34,127 nucleotides of DNA from Lachnospiraceae bacterium (lineage in GTDB: Bacteria; Bacillota; Clostridia; Lachnospirales; Lachnospiraceae): positions 1 to 34,127 of the forward strand of contig JAFZNE010000075.1 of the NCBI GenBank assembly GCA_017553035.1. Reading direction: 5' to 3'. The notes beneath the pieces are model-generated. The model was not told the DNA's origin. It did no database searches and saw nothing but the letters and a program-made list of their open reading frames with translations. Positions 8,817 through 16,234 of this stretch are shown here, piece by piece. A program made the translations under genes and the position numbers. Every line of letters starts with the position of its first letter. Within the stretch, counting starts at the first letter, position 1.

Positions 8817-10259
8817 ATGAAAACCAGGAAGTATAATGCTTTCCTGCTTAGTATAGTCACGGTATTCATCGTTGTGATGCTGATAGGGTTTGAGCTCTTT
8901 ATCCAGGTGAGGAGTAACCGCAATCAGGCTTATCAGACAGCCGGGATGCTTGTCAACCAGGTTGTGTCGTTGATCGAAAATAATAACGACAAGATCGATC
9001 TGCATACGGAATCACTGAAAGAAGACTATATCACGAGAGCCAAAGCGATCGCATATATTATCGACCAGAACGTGAGCCTGTCATTTTCGGAAGAAGAGCT
9101 GAGCAAGATCGCCGAACTGATCATGGTCGATGAGATCCATTTGTTTGATACTACCGGGACAATATATGCGGGAACCGTTCCGAAATACTACGGTTACAGT
9201 TTTGATTCCGGTGAACAGATGGCATATTTTAAACCGATGCTGAAGAATAAAGAGCTTGCGATGTGTCAGGATGTTACTCCGAATACCGCGGAAGCCAAGC
9301 TTATGATGTACGCGATTTGCTGGAACGATGACGGAACGAGGATGATACAGGTCGGCATAGAGCCGTTGAGGCTGCTGAGCGAGCTTCATGCAAATGAGAT
9401 CACCGAGGTCGTAGCGGGAATGCCTTCGTATGCGGGAGTCGATATAATCGTTGCCGATACCGAGACCGGGTTGATCGAGGGCTCGACGATCCATGATCAT
9501 ACAGGAAAGACACTTGCCGAAATAGGGATCGACGTTGTCGGACGGGATCTGGGAACCGGTGCACAGTTCAGCGCCAGAGTCGACAATAAAAGTGTATATT
9601 GTCTGGCCAGACAATACAAGGAATATACGATAGCGATAACGAACGTCAAATCAGCAGTTAACGAAAACGTTATCAGACCGATCATTTTGACCTTCTTATA
9701 TGTAGTTGCGGCTGTTCTGATCATTTTCATAATAGTCAGGAACATGACCACTCAGATCATTGAGGAACAGAAGCTTTCCAATACAGATCAGATGACGGAG
9801 CTTTTCAACAGACGTGCGTATGAAGCAGATATCGAAACGCTGTCAAAATCAGCACTCCCCGAGGATCTGGTTTATGTTTCGATGGATCTTAACAGCCTGA
9901 AGGTGACTAACGACGATCTGGGCCATGATGCCGGAGATACCCTTATCAAGGGTGCTGCAGAATGTATGCGGCAGTGTTTTGAGGAATATGGCAAGCTATA
10001 CAGGATCGGCGGAGATGAATTCGTTGCGCTCCTCAATACCGAAAGAAATATACCTGATCTGCTGGATGAGCTGAAAATGCTCTGTGAGAAGTGGTCGGAG
10101 AACAACGGATTTAATCTTACCATTTCCTGCGGTTACGTCAGAACAAAGGATTATGAGGGATACAATCTGCATGAGTTGTCATTGTTCGCGGATTCGGGCA
10201 TGTATAAAGACAAGGAGCAGTATTATATCGAGAAAGGCATCGACCGGAGGAGAAGCTGA
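8817..10259 (+). CDS. Membrane-bound sensor diguanylate cyclase (GGDEF)
   Basis: Predicted to make the second messenger c-di-GMP from two GTP. A first membrane helix (residues ~9-29) and a second (~288-307) enclose a ~255-residue extracellular sensor region that looks like a double-Cache domain. The C-terminal GGDEF domain has an intact active site: RIGGDEFVALL with GGDEF at 398-402, metal-binding D357 in SMDLNSLK, and NDDLGHDAGD at 365-374. The RxxD product-inhibition site expected just before GGDEF is missing (EEYG at that place), so classical feedback inhibition is unlikely. The MATE gene starts 12 bases later under the same promoter. The sensed signal is unknown. Confidence 0.93.
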   Translation: MKTRKYNAFLLSIVTVFIVVMLIGFELFIQVRSNRNQAYQTAGMLVNQVVSLIENNNDKIDLHTESLKEDYITRAKAIAYIIDQNVSLSFSEEELSKIAELIMVDEIHLFDTTGTIYAGTVPKYYGYSFDSGEQMAYFKPMLKNKELAMCQDVTPNTAEAKLMMYAICWNDDGTRMIQVGIEPLRLLSELHANEITEVVAGMPSYAGVDIIVADTETGLIEGSTIHDHTGKTLAEIGIDVVGRDLGTGAQFSARVDNKSVYCLARQYKEYTIAITNVKSAVNENVIRPIILTFLYVVAAVLIIFIIVRNMTTQIIEEQKLSNTDQMTELFNRRAYEADIETLSKSALPEDLVYVSMDLNSLKVTNDDLGHDAGDTLIKGAAECMRQCFEEYGKLYRIGGDEFVALLNTERNIPDLLDELKMLCEKWSENNGFNLTISCGYVRTKDYEGYNLHELSLFADSGMYKDKEQYYIEKGIDRRRS

Positions 10260-10271
10260 GAAAATATAGTC

Positions 10272-11672
10272 ATGCATAAGTATTTTGGGGATAAAAAGTT
10301 TTATAAAATGGTTCTGGTGGTGGCAGTTCCTGCCATCATCCAGAACTTTATTACTAATTTCGTAAGTTTACTTGATAACATCATGGTCGGACGGGTCGGA
10401 ACCGAGCAGATGTCCGGTGTTGCGATAGTCAACCAGCTGAATTTCGTCTTTTATCTGGGAATGTTCGGAGCCGTATCGGGTGCAAATATTTTCGGCGCGC
10501 AGTTCTTCGGGCAGAAGGATTTTGAAGGACTGAGGCATGTATTCAGGTTCAAACTCATAACCTGCATCCTGCTTGCCGGTATTTCGATCCTGATCTTCAT
10601 TTTCGGCGGGGATTTTCTGATCAACCGCTATCTGCTCTCGACCGAGAGCGAGGGCGATGTCGCGCTGACATTTGCCTCGGGGCAGGATTATCTGCGCGTA
10701 ATGCTGATCGGAATGGTACCGTACGCGATCTCGCAGGTGTATGCAAGTTCACTTCGTGAAATGACGGAAACCCGCGTACCCATGGTGGCATCGGTAATAG
10801 CGGTATTTACTAATCTTGTATTTAACTACATTCTGATATTCGGTAAACTTGGCGCACCGGAAATGGGCGTTGTGGGCGCCGCATGGGCTACCGTTATCTC
10901 GAGATACGTGGAATTTGTGATAATAGCCTCGTGGACGCACATAAGATACACGAAATACCGATTTATCGAAGGAGCGTACAGGTCTCTGCGAGTCCCGGGC
11001 AAGCTGGTAAAGCAGATAATAATCCGCGGAATGCCGCTGCTTATCAACGAAACGATATGGGCCGCAAGCATAGCGCTGCTGTCACAATGTTATTCGCTGC
11101 GGGGCCTTGAGGTTGTGGCTGCGCAGAATATTTCATCAACGATCACCAATCTGTTCAATACGGTTTATTTCCAGCTGGGAGCGTCCATAGCGATAATCGT
11201 CGGACCGCTGCTCGGTGCGAACAAGATGGAGGAAGCGCGGGATACGGCCCGCAAGATGATCGTATTTTCGATCATGGGCTGTGTTCTGGTAGGTCTTATC
11301 ATAATCCCGACTGCCGGGGTGTTCCCGCTGCTGTACAATACAAGCGACCATGTAAGATCGCTGGCAACGGACATCATGATAATCACCGCGTGCTTTACGC
11401 CGCTGTTCGGCTTCGAAAATGCAGCTTATTTTACGCTCAGGGCGGGCGGCAAAACCGGAATTACCTTCCTGTTTGACAGCGGGTACCAGTGGATCATCAT
11501 GATCCCGCTGGCATTTGCCCTGACCCATTTTACGAACCTTACGATCCTTCCGATCGTCGCGCTGGTGCAGGCGAGTGAGATCATCAAAGCGGTGTTCGGC
11601 TACATCCTCGTGAAGAAGGGCGTGTGGGTGAACAACCTGGTGAACGGGATGGAAGAGACAAATCACTCTTGA
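10272..11672 (+). CDS. MATE-family multidrug/metabolite exporter
   Basis: Polytopic membrane protein of 466 residues with about 12 hydrophobic segments in two homologous halves, typical of Na+- or H+-driven MATE antiporters. The N-terminus reads MVLVVAVPAIIQNF and NIMVGRVGTEQMSGVAI, close to the family pattern around helix 1; the second half has LGASIAIIVGPLLGANKMEEA, equivalent to the first half's GANIFGAQFFGQKDFEG. It follows the diguanylate cyclase with a 12-base gap and only a distant GGAGGA (10246-10251), suggesting translational coupling. Substrate unknown. The stop codon overlaps the -35 box of the tRNA promoter. Confidence 0.92.
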   Translation: MHKYFGDKKFYKMVLVVAVPAIIQNFITNFVSLLDNIMVGRVGTEQMSGVAIVNQLNFVFYLGMFGAVSGANIFGAQFFGQKDFEGLRHVFRFKLITCILLAGISILIFIFGGDFLINRYLLSTESEGDVALTFASGQDYLRVMLIGMVPYAISQVYASSLREMTETRVPMVASVIAVFTNLVFNYILIFGKLGAPEMGVVGAAWATVISRYVEFVIIASWTHIRYTKYRFIEGAYRSLRVPGKLVKQIIIRGMPLLINETIWAASIALLSQCYSLRGLEVVAAQNISSTITNLFNTVYFQLGASIAIIVGPLLGANKMEEARDTARKMIVFSIMGCVLVGLIIIPTAGVFPLLYNTSDHVRSLATDIMIITACFTPLFGFENAAYFTLRAGGKTGITFLFDSGYQWIIMIPLAFALTHFTNLTILPIVALVQASEIIKAVFGYILVKKGVWVNNLVNGMEETNHS

Positions 11673-11697
11673 CACAGGCAGAGAGTGAGAATATTAT
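11669..11697 (+). promoter_or_regulatory. Promoter of tRNA-Pro, overlapping the MATE stop codon
   Basis: Consensus TTGACA (11669-11674), a 17-base spacer, and TATTAT (11692-11697). The MATE stop TGA (11670-11672) lies inside the -35 hexamer. The expected start near 11704 leaves a ~42-nt leader for RNase P removal. Confidence 0.8.
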
Positions 11698-11745
11698 GTT
11701 GATAAACCTGATGGAGAGACTTCTACTTCTGTCGGGCTTGCGTAT

Positions 11746-11818
11746 CCGGGTGTGGCTCAGTTGGTAGAGCGCGTGGTTTGGGACCACGAGGCCGCTGGTT
11801 CGAATCCAGTTACTCGGA
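11746..11818 (+). tRNA. tRNA-Pro, anticodon UGG
   Basis: A full 73-nt cloverleaf can be folded by hand. Acceptor CCGGGTG pairs with TACTCGG (two G-U pairs), with the C1-G72 pair typical of bacterial tRNA-Pro and discriminator A. The D arm is GCTC/GAGC with loop AGTTGGTA. The anticodon arm is CGTGG-TTTGGGA-CCACG, putting TGG at positions 34-36. The T arm is GCTGG-TTCGAAT-CCAGT. The 3' CCA is not encoded (TGG follows), so the nucleotidyltransferase must add it. Confidence 0.95.
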
Positions 11819-11831
11819 TGGGGGATAAAGT

Positions 11832-11879
11832 AGGGGCTGTCGCATCAGATGATAAATCATCTAATGCGACAGCCCCTTT
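11832..11879 (+). terminator. Long palindrome after tRNA-Pro, probable terminator
   Basis: A near-perfect 46-nt hairpin: AGGGGCTGTCGCAT (11832-11845) pairs with ATGCGACAGCCCCT (11864-11877), one C/A mismatch, then AGATGAT (11847-11853) pairs with ATCATCT (11856-11862) around a 2-nt turn. Only three T follow, so the U-tract is weak for a stem this long. It most likely ends the tRNA transcript; a repetitive palindromic element is the alternative. Confidence 0.7.
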
Positions 11880-12004
11880 GTTATGCGATAATCGAATGCC
11901 CTCAACACGGACTTGTACGCGAGATGACCCACAACCTTCATTTTCAGGGCTCAAAATCTACAGCGAAGCCATCTCCAGGGCATATTCGTTACCGAAAGAT
12001 CAGC
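11880..12004. other. Non-coding stretch between tRNA-Pro terminator and flavodiiron promoter
   Basis: No gene is supported here. The short frames that cross it (for example 11752-12030 on the plus strand and 11757-11954 on the minus strand) run through the tRNA and the palindrome and lack ribosome sites. Apart from a degenerate CAGGGC repeat (11945-11950 and 11977-11982) I see no structure. Confidence 0.6.
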
Positions 12005-12033
12005 TTGAAAAGCATATCCAAAGATGTTAGAAT
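12005..12033 (+). promoter_or_regulatory. Promoter for the flavodiiron protein gene
   Basis: TTGAAA (12005-12010), a 17-base spacer, and TAGAAT (12028-12033). The predicted start near 12040 gives a ~40-nt leader containing AAGGAGG (12068-12074) just before the ATG at 12081. Confidence 0.72.
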
Positions 12034-12080
12034 TATAGCAAATATAAGCCTTGTTGAGGCGAGATTAAGGAGGTATTGTT

Positions 12081-13913
12081 ATGGCGGTTGATATGACGGT
12101 TTCAAATGATATCAGGTACGTTGGGGTGAACGACCATAAGATCGATCTGTTCGAAGGCCAGTACGAGGTTCCGCTCGGAATGACGTACAATTCTTATGTG
12201 ATCGTTGATGAGAAGATCGCGGTCATGGACACGGTTGACGCGAAATTCACGCACGAATGGCTGGATAATATCGGAAAAGCACTTGCGGGCCGCAAGCCCG
12301 ATTATCTTGTTATTCAGCATATGGAGCCTGATCATTCGGCAAATATCGTCAATTTCAAGAAAACTTATCCTGATACTACAGTTGTAGCATCAGCAAAAGC
12401 ATTTGCGATGATGAAGAATTTCTTCGGGACGGAGTTCGAGGAAAACCGCGTGACCGTGGGCGAGGGCGATACGCTATCACTTGGAAAGCATGTCCTGAAT
12501 TTCATCACGGCTCCGATGGTTCACTGGCCCGAGGTTATCATGACTTATGACAGCGGTGACAAGGTGCTTTTCTCGGCAGACGGTTTCGGCAAGTTCGGAG
12601 CGAATGATGTGGATGACCCCGAGGGCGATTTTACCGTTGATCCTTCCGCATGGGACTGCGAGGCAAGAAGATATTATTTCGGGATCGTAGGAAAATATGG
12701 AGCGCAGGTACAGGCAGTGCTGAAAAAGGCTGCAGGGCTTGATATTCAGACGATCTGTCCGCTCCATGGACCTGTACTGAAGAAGGATCTTGATCATTTC
12801 CTGAAGAAGTATGACATCTGGTCTTCATACGAAGCCGAGAGCGAGGGCATTTTCATCGCATACACAAGCGTTTACGGACATACAAAACAGGCCGCGGAGC
12901 TGCTTGCGGACAAGCTGAAGAGCAAGGGCTGTCCGAAGGTCGCAATTTCCGACCTTGCAAGAGAGGATATGGCGGAGTGCGTTGAGGACGCGTTCCGTTA
13001 CGGGAAACTGGTGCTTGCGACTACTACTTACAATGCGGATATTTTCCCGTTTATGCGGACATTTATCGAGCATCTGACCGAAAGAGGCTACCGCAAGCGC
13101 ACGATCGGTATCATCGAAAACGGTTCGTGGGCGCCGCAGGCCGCGAAGACGATCGTGAAGATGTTCGAGAACAGCAAGGACATCATTTTTACGGACACGA
13201 CCGTACGTATCACTTCCGCGCTGAATGATATCAGCAAACAGCAGATCGAGGATCTGGCCGAGGAACTGTGCAGGGATTATATAGCTCAGGACGGCAACAC
13301 CGCAAATAAGAACGATATGACCGCGCTGTTCAAGATCGGTTACGGCCTGTACGTCGTTACTTCCAAGGACGGCGACCGCGACAACGGAATGATCTGCAAT
13401 ACGGTTACGCAGGTTACAAATACTCCCAACAGGATCGCGGTAACGATCAACAAGCAGAATTATACGCATCATGTCGTTAAACAGACCGGTATCATGAATA
13501 TCAACTGCCTGTCGGTTGACGCTCCTTTCAGTGTGTTTGAATGCTTCGGATTCCGGAGCGGACGTAACGTGGACAAATTCGCGGGTGAAGAAGTCCTGCG
13601 TTCCGACAACGGACTGATCTTCCTTTCGAAATATATCAATGCGTTTATGTCGCTCAAAGTTGAGCAGTATATCGATCTTGACACCCACGGAATGTTCATC
13701 TGCCAGGTTACCGAGGCAAGAGTGCTCGGCGACCGCGATACGATGACTTATACATATTATCAGAACAATGTGAAGCCGAAGCCTCAGACCGAAGGTAAGA
13801 AGGGCTGGGTATGCAAGGTCTGCGGATATGTTTATGAGGGCGAAGAACTGCCCGAGGACTTTGTTTGTCCGCTGTGCAAGCACGGAGCTGCCGACTTCGA
13901 GCCGGTAGGGTAA
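12081..13913 (+). CDS. Four-part flavodiiron protein: diiron core, flavodoxin, flavin reductase and rubredoxin
   Basis: Predicted cytoplasmic oxygen and/or nitric oxide reductase that protects anaerobic metabolism. Residues 1-250 are the metallo-beta-lactamase-like diiron domain with all ligands visible: H80, E82, D84 (QHMEPDH), H148, D167 and H229 (PLHG). Residues ~255-400 are a flavodoxin-like FMN domain (IAYTSVYGHTKQAA). Residues ~412-565 look like a flavin reductase-type FMN domain (LFKIGYGLYVVTSKD, NGMICNTVTQV). Residues ~575-608 are rubredoxin with C578, C581, C596 and C599. Core flavodiiron proteins are about 400 residues, so this 610-residue form carries its electron-transfer partners in one chain. 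O2 versus NO preference cannot be judged from sequence. Confidence 0.95.
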   Translation: MAVDMTVSNDIRYVGVNDHKIDLFEGQYEVPLGMTYNSYVIVDEKIAVMDTVDAKFTHEWLDNIGKALAGRKPDYLVIQHMEPDHSANIVNFKKTYPDTTVVASAKAFAMMKNFFGTEFEENRVTVGEGDTLSLGKHVLNFITAPMVHWPEVIMTYDSGDKVLFSADGFGKFGANDVDDPEGDFTVDPSAWDCEARRYYFGIVGKYGAQVQAVLKKAAGLDIQTICPLHGPVLKKDLDHFLKKYDIWSSYEAESEGIFIAYTSVYGHTKQAAELLADKLKSKGCPKVAISDLAREDMAECVEDAFRYGKLVLATTTYNADIFPFMRTFIEHLTERGYRKRTIGIIENGSWAPQAAKTIVKMFENSKDIIFTDTTVRITSALNDISKQQIEDLAEELCRDYIAQDGNTANKNDMTALFKIGYGLYVVTSKDGDRDNGMICNTVTQVTNTPNRIAVTINKQNYTHHVVKQTGIMNINCLSVDAPFSVFECFGFRSGRNVDKFAGEEVLRSDNGLIFLSKYINAFMSLKVEQYIDLDTHGMFICQVTEARVLGDRDTMTYTYYQNNVKPKPQTEGKKGWVCKVCGYVYEGEELPEDFVCPLCKHGAADFEPVG

Positions 13914-13971
13914 ACGAGATATCTTATCCGGCATAAAGAAAAGATAATTGAAATAAGGGAGATTTATAGAT

Positions 13972-15414
13972 ATGGGAAAAACAACCGGTCCTGCGGGACT
14001 GAAACTCAATTATAAACGCACGGCCCTGATAGGTTTCGCGTTCTTTGGAATACTGCTGTTATGGCAGGTATATGATTCCTGGTGCCCTACATTTTTGACC
14101 GATATATTTGCGAGAAGGATGTACAATATGTCATCGGCCGAGCTCAAGGCGGGAAGCCCGGACAAGATACTGAATGTTCAGTGGCTCGTGGGTATCATCA
14201 TGGCCTGCGATAATCTGGCGGCGCTGATCCTGCTTCCGATATTCGGTAATCTGTCGGACAAGACTAAGACTCCGATCGGTAAGAGAATGCCGTACATTCT
14301 TGTCGGAACTTTTGTATCGGCAGTAGCATTTCCGTTCGTTCCGCTGTTCTTCCATTATAATAATATCGTGGGCATGGTCATCATGATGGGTATCGTGCTG
14401 ATCTTCATGATGATGTACCGTAATCCCGCGGTTGCGCTGATGCCAGATATTACGCCGAAGCCTTTGAGAGCGAAGGCAAACGGTATCATCAATATCATGG
14501 GATATTTCGGCGGTGCATTTGCTACTGTTCTCGGAATCTTTCTGGTACTTTCCAAATATATCAACGCCAAAGATGCTGACAGACAGCTGTGGATGATCGA
14601 ATTACCGTTTATTATCGCTTCGATACTGATGATAATCTCGGCACTGGTATTATTTGCGACGATAAAGGAGAACAAGCTTGAAGCCGAATTGAAGGATGAG
14701 CTTGAACTTGGTGAGAAGATGGCTGCGATCGAGACTCCGGTCGATGATGACAAGCCCATGAGTCCCGCCAACAAGCGCATGCTGTGGGCGATCCTTGCGG
14801 CGGAATTCTTCTGGTTCATGTCGGATAATGCGCTCCAGACTTTCCTCGGAAATTATATTATTTATTATCTGGAAGCAAAATCGAGTGCCCATTCGATCCT
14901 GACCATAATCGGCGGTGTGGGCTCGGTTATCGGTTTCATCATTGCCGGCTCGATTGCGGATAAGATCGGTCGTAAATGGACGATCGCATCCGGTTTGATG
15001 CTTACGCTCGGTGGACTTGTACTGATGACGATCATCAGGCCGTCAGCTACGGTTGATGCAGACGGGATCCACCATGCATTCCCGGTTCTGATGTATGCGG
15101 TAGGTGCGATCAGGGGCTTTGGCATGGCGCTTGTCCATAACTGCTCGTTCCCGATGGTCGTGGAGCTGTGCTCATCCAAGAAGATCGGCAGATTCACCGG
15201 CTTCTATTATGCGGCAAGTATGTCCGCCCAGACGGTTACACCGATACTGCTCGGCATAGTATTCTACAACAGTGGAATCTGGAACGTTCTGCCTGTTTAC
15301 AGCTCGATCATGCTGGTTATCAGTTTTGTGATATTTACTATGCTGGTAAAGAATATCAAAGCATCCAAAGTTGCCAATGTGAAAGGACTTGAAGCACTGG
15401 GCGAGGATGACTGA
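13972..15414 (+). CDS. MFS transporter of the sugar (GPH/SLC45-like) type
   Basis: Polytopic membrane protein of 480 residues with about 12 membrane segments and a long charged central loop (~residues 230-265, KENKLEAELKDELELGEK). The loop between helices 2 and 3 reads GNLSDKTKTPIGKRMPYIL, the form seen in cation-coupled sugar transporters of the GPH/SLC45 type; its counterpart in the second half is GSIADKIGRKWTI. An RMPDITPKP-like segment (LMPDITPKPLRAKANG) is also typical. GGGAG (13957-13961) precedes the ATG. The 58-base gap after the flavodiiron gene has no terminator, so co-transcription is possible. Substrate unknown, a disaccharide being plausible. Confidence 0.85.
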   Translation: MGKTTGPAGLKLNYKRTALIGFAFFGILLLWQVYDSWCPTFLTDIFARRMYNMSSAELKAGSPDKILNVQWLVGIIMACDNLAALILLPIFGNLSDKTKTPIGKRMPYILVGTFVSAVAFPFVPLFFHYNNIVGMVIMMGIVLIFMMMYRNPAVALMPDITPKPLRAKANGIINIMGYFGGAFATVLGIFLVLSKYINAKDADRQLWMIELPFIIASILMIISALVLFATIKENKLEAELKDELELGEKMAAIETPVDDDKPMSPANKRMLWAILAAEFFWFMSDNALQTFLGNYIIYYLEAKSSAHSILTIIGGVGSVIGFIIAGSIADKIGRKWTIASGLMLTLGGLVLMTIIRPSATVDADGIHHAFPVLMYAVGAIRGFGMALVHNCSFPMVVELCSSKKIGRFTGFYYAASMSAQTVTPILLGIVFYNSGIWNVLPVYSSIMLVISFVIFTMLVKNIKASKVANVKGLEALGEDD

Positions 15415-15424
15415 AAAACTATAG

Positions 15425-15456
15425 ACCCGTCAAAGGTATTTCTTTGGCGGGTTTTT
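15425..15456 (+). terminator. Terminator after the MFS transporter
   Basis: ACCCGtCAAAG (15425-15435) pairs with CTTTGgCGGGT (15442-15452), one T-G wobble, 6-nt loop, followed by five T in total. Confidence 0.9.
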
Positions 15457-15463
15457 AAAACTA

Positions 15464-15492
15464 TTTATATATTATTTAAGTAATGGTATAAT
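15464..15492 (+). promoter_or_regulatory. Extended -10 promoter for the aquaporin operon
   Basis: TATAAT (15487-15492) preceded by TGG at 15484-15486, giving an extended -10 (TGnTATAAT). The -35 position (15464-15469, TTTATA) matches poorly, as is common when the -10 is extended. The start is expected near 15499. Confidence 0.7.
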
Positions 15493-15502
15493 TATTTTAC
15501 AT

Positions 15503-15519
15503 GGTCAAACTGATTGACC
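15503..15519. promoter_or_regulatory. 17-bp dyad at the aquaporin transcription start
   Basis: GGTCAA (15503-15508) and TTGACC (15514-15519) form a perfect 6-bp inverted repeat with a 5-base centre. It begins 11 bases after the -10 box, a typical place for a repressor operator; it could also act as a leader hairpin. No dedicated regulator gene lies next to it. Confidence 0.55.
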
Positions 15520-15538
15520 GGAACAGGAGGGTATTCAA

Positions 15539-16234
15539 ATGAAGAAGTATTTGGCGGAATTCATCGGAACAATGACACTTGTTGTACTGGGCTGCGGAAC
15601 TGCTATGCTTGTGGGATGCAGCTCCGATAAGGGCAGCGGTTATCTTCTTACTGCGCTTGCCTTCGGTCTTACGATCGTTGCTATGGCATACAGCATCGGC
15701 AATATCTCGGGTTGTCACATCAATCCTGCGGTATCCCTTGGTGTACTCTTAAGCGGCGGTATGGACCTTAAGGAATTTGTTTCTTATGTTATTTCCCAGT
15801 GCCTCGGAGCTTTTGCGGGAGCCGGATTGCTTGCACTTATCTTTAATCTCGGCGGGGTAACCGATCAGACCGGCGGTCTCGGTTCGAACGGTCTCGGCGG
15901 AGTTCACGATAACATCGGTGCAGGCCTAATTGTCGAGGTAGTTCTTACCTTCATCTTCGTGATAGCGATTCTCGGAGTTACTTCGAAAAAGGCTTCTCAC
16001 GGTTCGTTTGGCGGACTCGTTATCGGACTTACACTTGTTGTAGTTCACATTCTTGGCATCGGACTTACCGGAACCAGTGTTAATCCCGCGCGAAGCATAG
16101 GTCCCGCTATCGTTGCGGCAATACAGGGCAATACCGATCCACTTGCATCATTGTGGGTATTCATCGTAGGTCCGCTTGTCGGTGCGGCGCTTGCTGCTAT
16201 CGTTTACAAGGCTCTGGAAAAAGCGGATGATTAA
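15539..16234 (+). CDS. Aquaporin Z-like water channel
   Basis: MIP-family channel of 231 residues with six membrane helices. Both NPA boxes are intact: HINPAVS (N62-A64) and SVNPARS (N182-A184). The selectivity filter can be read by alignment to AqpZ as F42, H170, T179 and R185, the narrow water-selective set, and the residue after NPAR is Ser rather than the Asp of glycerol facilitators. A water channel is therefore favoured over GlpF. GGAGG (15526-15530) precedes the ATG. The GH3 gene starts on the base after its stop codon, so the two are co-transcribed. Confidence 0.9.
   Translation: MKKYLAEFIGTMTLVVLGCGTAMLVGCSSDKGSGYLLTALAFGLTIVAMAYSIGNISGCHINPAVSLGVLLSGGMDLKEFVSYVISQCLGAFAGAGLLALIFNLGGVTDQTGGLGSNGLGGVHDNIGAGLIVEVVLTFIFVIAILGVTSKKASHGSFGGLVIGLTLVVVHILGIGLTGTSVNPARSIGPAIVAAIQGNTDPLASLWVFIVGPLVGAALAAIVYKALEKADD

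Noticed and set aside
8154..9005. 283-residue minus-strand frame across the carB end and the start of the cyclase gene
   Set aside because: It runs through the carB terminator and the cyclase promoter and overlaps two secure genes.
11746..11818. tRNA-Pro as an integration site for a mobile element
   Set aside because: No integrase, no direct repeat of the tRNA 3' end and ordinary housekeeping genes follow.
11752..12030. 92-residue plus-strand frame
   Set aside because: It begins inside tRNA-Pro and crosses the palindrome; no ribosome site.
12825..14009. 394-residue open frame on the minus strand
   Set aside because: It lies opposite the clearly assigned flavodiiron gene, has no ribosome site and no recognisable motifs; it reflects the codon bias of the opposite strand.
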